Below, piece after piece: positions 34,634 to 42,632 of a stretch of 64,000 nt of DNA (its first letter is position 1; each line of letters begins with the position of its first letter). This DNA comes from Dyadobacter pollutisoli (GTDB lineage Bacteria > Bacteroidota > Bacteroidia > Cytophagales > Spirosomataceae): positions 436,501 to 500,500 of the forward strand of contig NZ_CP112998.1 in the NCBI RefSeq assembly GCF_026625565.1, given 5' to 3'. The position numbers and the translations under genes were made by a program. Below the pieces are notes generated by a model. It was not told where the DNA came from and made no database searches. It saw only the letters and a list, made by a program, of their open reading frames with translations.

Positions 34634-35602
34634 TTATTGTTTAACGATTTTTACAATCTGGCTTTTACCATCTGCCGTTTTGATCTGAACCAGATAGGTG
34701 CCTGCGGCGTAGTTTTTTAGACTAAATTCCTGACCGGGCTTAGGCCTGGACAGTTCGAGTAATGATCTTCCGGACAGGTCGGTCACTTTCAGGCTGACCA
34801 GTTCCACATTGGCACCGATACGGAGTTTGTCCACTACCGGATTGGGATATGCGCTGATCAGTTCCGCTGAGCCCAGGTCAATGTTTCGGATGGCGCTATA
34901 TGCAAAGCTGCCATCGACGTCCACCATTTTGAGCCGGTAATACTGGATACCCTTCCTCAGAGCAGCATCCTGGAAGGAATAATCTTCTTGCGCCCTACTT
35001 TCGGTTGCGGCTTTCACGGTTCCCAATGAATTCCATTTTCGGGTATCTGCACTCTGCTGGATCTCAAAGAAATCACTGTTTCTTTCCTCGGAAGTTTGCC
35101 AGTAAAGCATTGTGGTGTTTTCAACACGGTTAACGCGAAACCCGATCAAAGTAACCGGCAGCGCGCCTGGCTGAGCCGCAGTCACGGATGTGAGGCTGGT
35201 GAGGGCGGCCAGGTTGTTGGACACATAATGTGTAATCGTGTTCACGGTGCTGCCCGTGGTAGTTACAAAAGGACTGCCATACGCTACTTGCAATGTTGAT
35301 TCGGTATTGCCATTCAATTCGGGTGTCTGAAAAAACAAACCCACATTCCCTACGAAATCGACGGGTGTGCTGAAATTGTAAACACGGGTGATGCTGGGAG
35401 GGGTGCCTGGAATTGCCGTCGGCGAAATCACCAACGTTCGCGAATCAATGAAAAAATCAGCAGTTGGGTTCAGGGTCAGGCCATCAATGGCGACCGGCGT
35501 ATTTGCGGCGACAAAAAAGCCGTCGGTTCCGGCGGACATTTGCCCGAAGGCACAGAAGGTAGGAAGCAGTGCCAATTGGCAGAAAAGTAAATAACGTTTC
35601 AT
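34634..35602 (-). CDS. Secreted T9SS cargo protein of unknown function
   Basis: 322 aa with a signal peptide (to about AFGQ, residue 21). The middle is a beta-rich adhesin-like region, then a fibronectin-like stretch ('FRVNRVENTTMLYWQTSEER'), with SAYPNPVVDKLRIG opening the C-terminal domain. The last roughly 75 residues (VTDLSGRSLLELS, YAAGTYLVQIKT, KIVKQ end) are a type A type IX secretion sorting domain. It is exported through the T9SS and attached to or released from the surface. It is the promoter-proximal gene of a pair with the BclB-like gene. Confidence 0.88.
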   Translation of the reverse strand: MKRYLLFCQLALLPTFCAFGQMSAGTDGFFVAANTPVAIDGLTLNPTADFFIDSRTLVISPTAIPGTPPSITRVYNFSTPVDFVGNVGLFFQTPELNGNTESTLQVAYGSPFVTTTGSTVNTITHYVSNNLAALTSLTSVTAAQPGALPVTLIGFRVNRVENTTMLYWQTSEERNSDFFEIQQSADTRKWNSLGTVKAATESRAQEDYSFQDAALRKGIQYYRLKMVDVDGSFAYSAIRNIDLGSAELISAYPNPVVDKLRIGANVELVSLKVTDLSGRSLLELSRPKPGQEFSLKNYAAGTYLVQIKTADGKSQIVKIVKQ

Positions 35603-35901
35603 AAGACAGAGCAGTTATAGTTAAAAACAACTAAATGTATGTAAATAGTTGGATTAAAATACTATAAAATAGGAGTAATTGTAGTGTAGAATTTTCGCTA
35701 CTTTTAGTTTATTTTAGAATTGCAACTACATAAAAGGTAGTTTGCCAGATTTTACAGATCTTTTTTGAATAAAATTTAGGGTAAGGCCAGGTCACGTTGT
35801 CGACTAATCACATACGGCAGACGGACCCGGCTTGTAGGCCTGCAAACTTGGTTTTTGGTGCCTGTATGTATTTAAACTTGTTTATTTTAAATACAATACC
35901 C
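35603..35901. other. Divergent intergenic region of surface-protein genes
   Basis: 299 bp, A+T-rich. It separates the leftward T9SS cargo gene from the rightward repeat protein. A small inverted repeat, AACTAC...GTAGTT, is at 35724-35742. No RNA gene or clear operator is seen. Confidence 0.35.
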
Positions 35902-37002
35902 ATGAAAAATTACGCTTTTTGCAATGCTAAGTCAATCTTCATCAGCTTGTTTCTGCTAGGTTCTTCTTTCGTTTCGTTCGGCCAGAGAGATAGCACGACA
36001 GTTGCTCATGTTGGATTTATTTTCCCACTGAGCACTAACGGGCGACACGCTGTACAATATACGAACCACTTTTCACTGCATGCTATTGCCGGATTATCCA
36101 AAGGCGAAACCGGCCTGGCCATTGCTGGCGCCGCCAATGTTGTCCGCCAAAATGTATCGGGGATCCAGATTGCCGGTGCGGCCAATGTCATTGGAAGTTC
36201 GGCAACCGGCGTACAGATAGCGGGCGCTGCCAATGTGATTGGTAACAACGCCAGCGGCGGACAAATTGCTGGATTTGCAAATGTTATCAAAAACCAGGCA
36301 AATGGTGCACAGATTGCCGGATTCATGAACCTGACGGGTAGTGCCGGTTCCGCGCAAGTGGCGGGATTTACTAACATCACCAAAGGCAATGCAAAAGGGC
36401 TCCAAATTGCAGGGTTCCTGAACAAAGCACAGAATGTCAATGCCCAGGTTTCGGGTTTTGCCAATGTCGCGGGGAATGTAAAAGGCATCCAGCTGGCTGG
36501 TATGATCAACATTGCCGATAGCAGTGACTACCCCATTGCAATTTTTAACTTCATTAAAAGCGGAGAGAAATCCGTTGCCGTTACGCTTGACGAAACGATG
36601 ACAACCATTGCTTCATTCCGTTCAGGTGGTCGCGTGCTGTATGGTATTGCGGGTGTGGGTTATAATTTCAAGGACGACCGTAAAGATCTTTACGCAGTGG
36701 AAGCGGGATTGGGCGGACACATTGCATTGGTTAAAAATTTAAGATTGAATGTGGAAGCAGTAAGTCACTCGCTGACAGATTTTAAAGGGAGTCATTATTT
36801 CAAAAATTCATTGCGCGTGTTACCAGCATTAAAGATTGGACAGCGGCTCGAAATTTTTGCAGGGCCCACAATCAATCACGTCAGCTACGGGCGCGACGAT
36901 GACTTTGATTTTATCAAAAAACATATCTGGAAAAACAATAAATCGAAAGACTTCCAGGGTGCGTATTTCGGGTTCAATACCGGTATTCAAATCATTTTAT
37001 AG
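35902..37002 (+). CDS. LA_2272-type 16-residue-repeat surface protein
   Basis: 366 aa from the ATG at 35902. An upstream in-frame ATG at 35797 adds 35 residues before the signal peptide and is rejected. The signal ends near SFGQ (about residue 28). About nine units of the GIQIAGAANVIG type (roughly residues 71-208) have 14-16-residue spacing, followed by a roughly 155-residue C-terminal beta-rich part similar to the end of the 31916-33730 protein. It lacks STN and carboxypeptidase-regulatory domains. It is a paralogue of the repeat part of that protein, probably an outer membrane or surface protein. Function unknown. Confidence 0.8.
   Translation: MKNYAFCNAKSIFISLFLLGSSFVSFGQRDSTTVAHVGFIFPLSTNGRHAVQYTNHFSLHAIAGLSKGETGLAIAGAANVVRQNVSGIQIAGAANVIGSSATGVQIAGAANVIGNNASGGQIAGFANVIKNQANGAQIAGFMNLTGSAGSAQVAGFTNITKGNAKGLQIAGFLNKAQNVNAQVSGFANVAGNVKGIQLAGMINIADSSDYPIAIFNFIKSGEKSVAVTLDETMTTIASFRSGGRVLYGIAGVGYNFKDDRKDLYAVEAGLGGHIALVKNLRLNVEAVSHSLTDFKGSHYFKNSLRVLPALKIGQRLEIFAGPTINHVSYGRDDDFDFIKKHIWKNNKSKDFQGAYFGFNTGIQIIL
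36112..36526 (+). repeat. Nine 14-16-residue coding repeats (GIQIAGAANVIG type)
   Basis: The consensus G-x-Q-I-A-G-(A/F)-x-N-(V/I) is the same as in the repeat block at 32720-33230. Units are more alike in sequence here than there. Confidence 0.85.
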
Positions 37003-37003
37003 T

Positions 37004-37307
37004 GGAAATGACCAGATTCAGCGACCACCGGAATCGGGTAAATATTATCTGGACTTTACGAACAGGAAAACATTTATCCAATCCGGCGCAGTGCGTATAG
37101 CCATGAACCGGAATGCGTACCGGTTCCGGTTCAGCCTGATCGCGTCCGAGGCACGGCAAAGGGGAGGCTGGTATCATGGAACAGTACTATAAAGCACTGG
37201 AAACCACCATTAAAAGGCGTCCGGAGTTATGCTTTTGGTCCCATAACCCGCGGAAGGGTAGCTCACGGCATGGGCAGAAACCGGTAAATGAGAGGAATTT
37301 GTTGTAA
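37004..37307 (+). pseudogene. Remnant of an LpxL/HtrB-type lysophospholipid acyltransferase
   Basis: Two reading frames together give the C-terminal part of this family. Frame one has NDQIQRPPESGKYYLDFTN, RKTFIQSGAVRIAMNRN and YRFRFSLIASEA. After about 37160 the other frame has MEQYYKALETTIKRRPELCF and then WSHNPRKG. These match the family's xDQ...DF.N..T.F..G...IA and ..LE..I...P...LWSH signatures. About 13 residues appear deleted and the frame shifts once. The upstream two thirds are absent, cut off where the repeat-protein gene ends. It is probably a dead remnant of lipid A acylation. No product is expected. Confidence 0.65.
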
Positions 37308-37462
37308 AATTCAGCAAAGGGTAGGACATTCTCCACAGTTTGAAAAAACTTATACGTTTTTGTAATTGTTTAATAATGAATTGTTTATGTAAAAATTGAA
37401 TTTGCGGAACCATAATTTTACGGCGTGGCGGTCAAACCAATTATTTACTAAAACAAAGCACT

Positions 37463-37948
37463 ATGAGAAAATTAGCATTTGTGGGTGTGTTCTTAGTCGC
37501 CGGGATGGTAGCAGCATGTAATGATGACGATGACCCAACAGATCCAACTCCCGTATTGCCTGAGTTGAAAGTAACTACTACGCTTTCCGGGGCAAACGAA
37601 GTACCAGCTAATCCATCAACAGCAACCGGTTCGGTAGATGGGACGTTAGACCAGGAAAGCAGAATCCTGAGTCTTAACATTATGTACAGCGATTCCGCTT
37701 CTGCGGATTCATCGTCTACCGATTCCACTTTCACCCCCACAGCATGGCATATACACAAAGCGCCAGCTGATTCGACAGGATCGGTAGTAATTGATTTCGG
37801 TACCACATTCAGTTCTCCTTTTGCTTTCAAAGACACTTTGACGGAAGCACAAGTAGCGGATCTGAAAGCAGGTTTGTATTATGTTAACATCCACTCGGCG
37901 AAATATCCGAACGGAGAGATCAGAGGCCAATTGAAAGCTGAGGAGTAA
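37463..37948 (+). CDS. CHRD domain lipoprotein
   Basis: 161 aa. Lipoprotein signal with lipobox GMVAAC (Cys at about residue 19), followed by an acidic linker (NDDDDPTDPTP). A CHRD domain (about 35-158) has LSGANEVPANPSTATGSVDG, a central WHIHKAPADSTG and the end GLYYVNIHSAKYPNGEIRGQ. CHRD domains are beta-sandwiches that bind metal or protein in some secreted proteins; the role here is unknown. It is monocistronic with a strong terminator 18 bp after its stop. Confidence 0.92.
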   Translation: MRKLAFVGVFLVAGMVAACNDDDDPTDPTPVLPELKVTTTLSGANEVPANPSTATGSVDGTLDQESRILSLNIMYSDSASADSSSTDSTFTPTAWHIHKAPADSTGSVVIDFGTTFSSPFAFKDTLTEAQVADLKAGLYYVNIHSAKYPNGEIRGQLKAEE

Positions 37949-37966
37949 CAGCAATCATTCAATAGC

Positions 37967-38002
37967 AAAAGAGCGGTATCCATAACGGAACCGCTCTTTT
38001 TT
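37967..38002. terminator. Terminator shared by the CHRD gene and alaS
   Basis: Arms AAAAGAGCGGT (37967-37977) and ACCGCTCTTTT (37990-38000), with further T after the right arm, lie 18 bp past the CHRD stop and 26 bp from the end of alaS on the other strand. It is probably bidirectional. Confidence 0.88.
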
Positions 38003-38027
38003 ATCTTTATTTAGCAAGAAAGATTAT

Positions 38028-40679
38028 TTAGAATAAGCCTTTCGCTTTTTCCAGCGCCGCATCAAGGCCGCTGGCGTCAGAGCCACCCGCCGTCGCAAAA
38101 AATGCTTGTCCGCCGCCGCCGCCGCGAATTTCTTTGGCCAGGTCTTTCACAATTTTGCCTGCATTCAAACCTGTTTCCTGAGCGATACTTTCAGCGATAA
38201 AAACAGACAGTTGCGGCTTGCCGGCAATCTCAGTACCGAACACGGCGATCAGGTTTTCGACCTGGTCACGCAGTTCGTAAGATAGCTGCTTCAATGAATC
38301 AGCACTCGGAACGTCCACTTTTTCGACAATCAGACTGAATGTACTGTGCGTTTCCAGGTTAGCAAGCAAAGTCGCTTTCAATGTCTGGATTTTCTCGTTT
38401 TCAAGGGCAGCGATCTTTTTTTGCAAAGAACCGCGCTCTTCAAGCAGATTTTCAATGGCTTTCACGAGATCAGTCGGGTTTTTCAAAAGATCCTTGATCG
38501 TGCCCAGTGTTTCTTCCTGCTGACGCATAAGTTCAAGCGCTTTTTCGCCCGTAACCGCTTCTACCCGGCGCACCCCGGCAGACACAGAGCCTTCCGAAAT
38601 GAATTTAAAGACGCCGATCTTACCAGTTGAAGGCACGTGGGTACCCCCGCAAAGCTCGAAAGAGAAAGAAGGGTCAAAAATGATCAGCCTAACAAAATCG
38701 CCGTATTTCTCGCCGAAAGTAGCGGTAGCGCCAAGGTCCAGTGCCTGCTGAATAGGTACATTTCTTCTTTCTTCCAGCGCAATATTTTCACGGATCTTTT
38801 CATTCACCCGGTCTTCAATTCTTTCCAGCTCTTCGTCGGTCACCTTCGAAAAGTGTGAAAAGTCAAAACGTAAAACTTCGTCATTAAGGAAAGAGCCTTT
38901 TTGACCAATATGCGTTCCCAGGACTTCACGCATAGCGGAAAGCATCAAGTGCGTTGCAGAGTGGTTCGCCTTGATCCTGTTGCGACGGTGTTCGTCAATT
39001 CTGGCTACAACAATACCCGCATTTTGCAGGGCATTGTCCAGGTTTCTATCCTTCGAAATATGAACAAAAAGATCGTTTTCTTTTTTGGTATCAACAATGG
39101 TAGCCACTTGCGGCTCACCATTGACAGCCCAGCGCAAAGTACCGGTATCTCCAACCTGTCCACCCATTTCAGCATAAAAAGGAGTGCGGTCCAGAACGAT
39201 GTGATATTCATCCCCCGCTTTGGTCTTTACTTTACGGTATTTGACAATGTGGCTATGCGTTTCTTCAAAATCGTAACCCAGGAACTCCACGCCGTCAGCT
39301 TCACGCAGTTCGATCCAGTCAGTAGCCTCTTTGGCGGCATCCTGACGCGAGCGTTTTTTCTGAGCAGCCAATGCGTCCTGGAAACCGACTTCATCCACCT
39401 GAAAACCCTTTTCTCTCGCGATCAATGCCGTAAGGTCAACCGGAAAACCGAATGTGTCGCTGAGTTCAAAAACTTCATCGCCAGCAATGGTATTGATCCC
39501 TTTTTCTTTCAACGTGGCGATGATCACATCCAGACGTTTGAGGCCTGATTCCAATGTTCTCAAAAAGCTTTTTTCTTCTTCCAAAATCACGCGGGTTACA
39601 AACTCTTCCTGCGATTTCAATTCTGGAAAAACATCCTTAAACTGATCAGCCAAAACAGCTACCAGTTTGTAAAAGAATGGTTCCTGGAAGCCCAGGTAGG
39701 AATAACCGTAGCGAACCGCGCGGCGCAAAATCCGACGGATCACATAGCCAGCTTTCACATTGGATGGCAGCTGGCCGTCGGTAATGGCAAATGCCACAGC
39801 CCTGATGTGGTCAGAAATAACCCGCATGGCAATGTCAGCAAACGGCTCGTCGTTGGCGCCATATTTTTTACCGGACAAAGTTTCCAAAACCTGAATGGTA
39901 TTCTGGAAAACGTCTGTATCGTAGTTCGAAGTCTTATTCTGAACAGCCATACACAACCGTTCGAAGCCCATTCCTGTATCCACGTGGGTAGATGGTAGTG
40001 GCACAAGCGAGCTGTCGGCTTTCCGCTCAAACTGCATGAATACCAGGTTCCAGATTTCCACTACCTGAGGATGGTCATTGTTAACCAGTGACTTGCCGGA
40101 AACTTCTGCTACGTCCGAAGCCGGGCGTAAATCAATGTGAATTTCGGAACACGGTCCGCATGGGCCGGTATCGCCCATTTCCCAGAAGTTGTCTTTTTTA
40201 TTGCCAAGAATGATACGGTCTTCGCCAACAATCGGCTTCCAAAGATCCCACGCCTCCTGGTCAAAGGGTACGCCATCCTTAGAATCTCCTTCAAAAACAG
40301 ACACATATAACCGGTCTTTTGGCAATTTGTAAACCTCTGTCAGCAGTTCCCATGCCCAGGTGATCGCTTCCTTTTTAAAGTAGTCGCCGAAAGACCAGTT
40401 GCCCAGCATTTCGAACATGGTATGGTGGTATGTATCGAAGCCAACGTCCTCTAAATCATTATGTTTTCCTGAAACGCGGAGGCATTTTTGAGTATCCGCG
40501 ATCCGCCGTGAAGGAGGAGTTCCGTTACCTAAAAAGAAGTCCTTAAACTGGGCCATACCTGAGTTGTTGAACATCAGGGTAGGGTCATTTTTAGCGACAA
40601 GCGGTGCTGACGGGACTATTAAATGCTCTTTACTGCGAAAAAAATCAAGAAAAGCCTGACGTATTTGATGCGAGGTCAT
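38028..40679 (-). CDS. alaS: Alanyl-tRNA synthetase
   Basis: 883 aa, normal AlaRS length. The N-terminal catalytic domain has FFRSKEHLIVPSAPLV, GMAQFKDFFLG and MFEMLGNWSFGDYFKK. The editing domain has zinc residues in NHSATHLM and FELCGGTHVPSTG. The C-Ala domain ends GGGGGQAFFATAGG. It attaches alanine to tRNA-Ala and clears mischarged Ser/Gly. It is an isolated housekeeping gene and ends at the shared terminator. Confidence 0.98.
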   Translation of the reverse strand: MTSHQIRQAFLDFFRSKEHLIVPSAPLVAKNDPTLMFNNSGMAQFKDFFLGNGTPPSRRIADTQKCLRVSGKHNDLEDVGFDTYHHTMFEMLGNWSFGDYFKKEAITWAWELLTEVYKLPKDRLYVSVFEGDSKDGVPFDQEAWDLWKPIVGEDRIILGNKKDNFWEMGDTGPCGPCSEIHIDLRPASDVAEVSGKSLVNNDHPQVVEIWNLVFMQFERKADSSLVPLPSTHVDTGMGFERLCMAVQNKTSNYDTDVFQNTIQVLETLSGKKYGANDEPFADIAMRVISDHIRAVAFAITDGQLPSNVKAGYVIRRILRRAVRYGYSYLGFQEPFFYKLVAVLADQFKDVFPELKSQEEFVTRVILEEEKSFLRTLESGLKRLDVIIATLKEKGINTIAGDEVFELSDTFGFPVDLTALIAREKGFQVDEVGFQDALAAQKKRSRQDAAKEATDWIELREADGVEFLGYDFEETHSHIVKYRKVKTKAGDEYHIVLDRTPFYAEMGGQVGDTGTLRWAVNGEPQVATIVDTKKENDLFVHISKDRNLDNALQNAGIVVARIDEHRRNRIKANHSATHLMLSAMREVLGTHIGQKGSFLNDEVLRFDFSHFSKVTDEELERIEDRVNEKIRENIALEERRNVPIQQALDLGATATFGEKYGDFVRLIIFDPSFSFELCGGTHVPSTGKIGVFKFISEGSVSAGVRRVEAVTGEKALELMRQQEETLGTIKDLLKNPTDLVKAIENLLEERGSLQKKIAALENEKIQTLKATLLANLETHSTFSLIVEKVDVPSADSLKQLSYELRDQVENLIAVFGTEIAGKPQLSVFIAESIAQETGLNAGKIVKDLAKEIRGGGGGQAFFATAGGSDASGLDAALEKAKGLF

Positions 40680-40744
40680 TGGATGTATTTTGCTGCTTAT
40701 TTCGTTGTGAAAATAGGCCGCAAAGGTACGGACTTGCTTTTAAA

Positions 40745-41137
40745 TTAAGACATTTTGAATGGCACGCTTTTGCAGATTTGATCGCCATTGTTTAAAAAGG
40801 CACAAATTTCCAGGACGAATTCAGAATTGTTGGAAGTATCACCGGCGCTTTCGTAGATAAATGATTGCTTGGTCTGAACAAAATGAAGGTCAGCACATTG
40901 ACAAGGTGAAAGGCTCTCATACACAGTTTCACCTCTTTTGTTCATAATTTTGATTTGATAGTCGCCTATGGAACTACCTTTTGGTGTGATGTCAACATCT
41001 ATGATCAGACTATCGGCATTGTTAATAATTTGATTCTTTAAAGGCTGATGGATGGTTACCAATGGAGAATTGATGTTTTTTTCCATGCAACCCGCTAGTG
41101 ATGTTAAAAATATCAAGTTGTAAATTTTTTGCTTCAT
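40745..41137 (-). CDS. Small lipoprotein of unknown function
   Basis: 130 aa. The signal has lipobox SLAGC (Cys at about residue 17). The mature part is beta-rich (VTIHQPLKNQIINNADSLII, IDVDITPKGSSIGDYQIKI) with paired cysteines (PCQCAD and ICKS), like the DUF4625-style domains of Bacteroidota, but this is only resemblance. Monocistronic. Function unknown. Confidence 0.65.
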   Translation of the reverse strand: MKQKIYNLIFLTSLAGCMEKNINSPLVTIHQPLKNQIINNADSLIIDVDITPKGSSIGDYQIKIMNKRGETVYESLSPCQCADLHFVQTKQSFIYESAGDTSNNSEFVLEICAFLNNGDQICKSVPFKMS

Positions 41138-41693
41138 CGGTTTCGGGAGGGAATTTCGAAATGTGACGTAATGAATTTAGACATAGGTCACCAATTTTCA
41201 CGAAACAGCGCAAACTAACCATCAATCGGTGACTGCCGGTGATTTATCGGCGAGCTGATCTTCCTCAGTCAGCAAGCAGTTTTTCAAAATCTCCCTATAT
41301 TCTGTCGCGCTCGTTGCATTCCGGCATTGATGTCCCATTTGACATTTTTCAGAACTTCCCCGGTTTCTTCGAACCGAAAAACGGACCAGGGAGCGTGTGC
41401 CCTAATGAGCGCTTTCTTCCAATTATTTTCTGCCAGCCACTTACCGTTGGCGATCTTTTCGACAATTTTCAAGGATACCATATAGTGGAGGCATAAGCTT
41501 CGAAAAAATGTCAAAAGTTAAAAGTAGAGATCGCCCGTGCTACTGAAATGTTATCCGGTTTGCCTTTCGGAATGGTGAGTATAAACGCGAATGAGCATTC
41601 TTTTTTATGAGTAAAGCTTAACTGAAAATTAACATGGGGATTCATTGCGATTCCGGTAATTCAGGTAAGGCAGTAATATTAACGCGCTAAAAA
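41138..41693. other. Long intergenic stretch with one doubtful frame
   Basis: 556 bp between the small lipoprotein and the truncated FecR-like gene. The minus strand holds one weak 65-codon frame (41284-41481), listed separately. The remainder shows no gene, RNA or strong repeat. Confidence 0.35.
41284..41481 (-). CDS. Doubtful small ORF
   Basis: 65 codons from the ATG at 41481 (an ATG at 41514 gives 76). The translation has a plausible composition (VSLKIVEKIANGKWLAENNW, VFRFEETGEVLKNVKWDI) but no family I recognise and no supporting neighbour. It could be a gene fragment or chance. Listed for completeness. Confidence 0.2.
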   Translation of the reverse strand: MVSLKIVEKIANGKWLAENNWKKALIRAHAPWSVFRFEETGEVLKNVKWDINAGMQRARQNIGRF

Positions 41694-42080
41694 ATGAAAC
41701 CGTTTTCAGAGTTATCGGCAGAGGAGTTGGCGATGGAAAACCTGTTCATAAGGTGGGTGCGGTTCCCGGATGATCCACCCATTCGTTCCTTTTGGGAAAA
41801 CTGGATAATAAAATATCCTTCCAGGAAAGAGACTGTGGAAAAAGCCAGAGAACTCGTTCTGATCGCCTCCGAATGGAAACCAGAAATGCTGTCCAGCCAG
41901 GACGTTAATTCGATATGGGGCAGGATCAGGAGCACACTGGAAATCAGGGGAGACAGAGACCCCAAGGACCTTTCGACGGGCTCATCGCCGAATAGCAGCA
42001 TGATCGGGAGTATCATTTTGATCCTGATGTCGGTCACCTTTCTTTTTTTTTTATTGTATTTTTTGTTCGGTAATCAATAA
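41694..42080 (+). CDS. Truncated FecR-like anti-sigma protein (N-terminal part plus membrane helix)
   Basis: 128 aa. The start ENLFIRWVRFPDDPPIRSFW, EKARELVL and the later Trp-rich stretch resemble the N-terminal sigma-binding region of Cytophagales FecR proteins. The C-terminus is a single membrane helix (about 105-125). It ends there, so the periplasmic FecR domain and DUF4974 are missing. No sigma gene adjoins it. It could be a natural short anti-sigma, or a FecR gene truncated by rearrangement. It lies 552 bp upstream of the first SusC, which such proteins often regulate. Confidence 0.6.
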   Translation: MKPFSELSAEELAMENLFIRWVRFPDDPPIRSFWENWIIKYPSRKETVEKARELVLIASEWKPEMLSSQDVNSIWGRIRSTLEIRGDRDPKDLSTGSSPNSSMIGSIILILMSVTFLFFLLYFLFGNQ

Positions 42081-42632
42081 GGTTGCGTAACAAAACTGCT
42101 GCTCGCTCACGCTTAATTTTCCCTTTTCGAAACTAGCTTATTGCCAACGAAAGTACCTTTCGTACTTCATCCGAATATTGTTATAATCCAAATTTTTGTG
42201 AAATACGAACCTTTTCTGAAAACGATTTTGTGCGTTTGAATGTAAAGATGTTACAATATTTTATTTGATGAAGCCTATGTTGGCAACGTTCCCGACATCG
42301 ATTGCATAAATAAATTCAGCTAATAATTTCCGATTATCTGCCCGAATCTCTATTCTCAAACCGATTTTCAAATGGTACTATATATACAAATAATATACTT
42401 ATTGGAATTATTCAAATAGGTAGTACAATTTGGGGGTCGTGCGCCAAGTCACCCTTGTTCCTCTATCAGTTATAAATTTTCGATGGCTCAAAACAACGAG
42501 TTCTGGCGTGTAACCGCCAAAGCACTGTTAATTATTCATAGAAAATATATCAATATTTTGTAGGGGTTGGAGGTGGTAATGTCGTCAAGCATGTAACATT
42601 TAAGAACTTTTAATGGTAACCTTTTAACGCGT
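42081..42632. other. Upstream region of the first SusC gene
   Basis: 552 bp, A+T-rich, no gene. It includes a small palindrome (AAGTAC-CTTTC-GTACTT at about 42145-42161) and an AAAATAT/ATATTTT inverted repeat at 42542-42559. The TGTAGGGG element at 42559-42566 is shared with the second SusC gene. The region presumably carries the SusC promoter and leader. Confidence 0.5.
42559..42566 (+). promoter_or_regulatory. Shared SusC leader element TGTAGGGG (copy 1)
   Basis: TGTAGGGG starts 74 bp before the ATG of the first SusC. The same octamer followed by ..GGA starts 73 bp before the second SusC ATG (47705). The matching sequence and distance suggest a common promoter/transcription start or leader element. 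Confidence 0.45.

Noticed and set aside
36006..36512. Long open frame on the minus strand opposite the repeat protein
   Set aside because: It is low-complexity (Pro/Ala/Ile-rich) antisense to the GIQIAGAAN repeats, which create an open complement; no start context or family.
32720..36526. Regular repeats resembling a CRISPR array or DNA satellite
   Set aside because: The repeats are in frame, vary at codon level and encode a regular protein motif; there are no spacers and no cas genes.
37210..37413. Minus-strand frame of 67 codons beyond the acyltransferase remnant
   Set aside because: No signal, family or start signal; it is opposite the clearer LpxL-type C-terminal frame.
42081..42632. 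Possible tRNA, riboswitch or small RNA in the long gap before SusC
   Set aside because: No cloverleaf, no known riboswitch core and no terminator; only small inverted repeats are visible.
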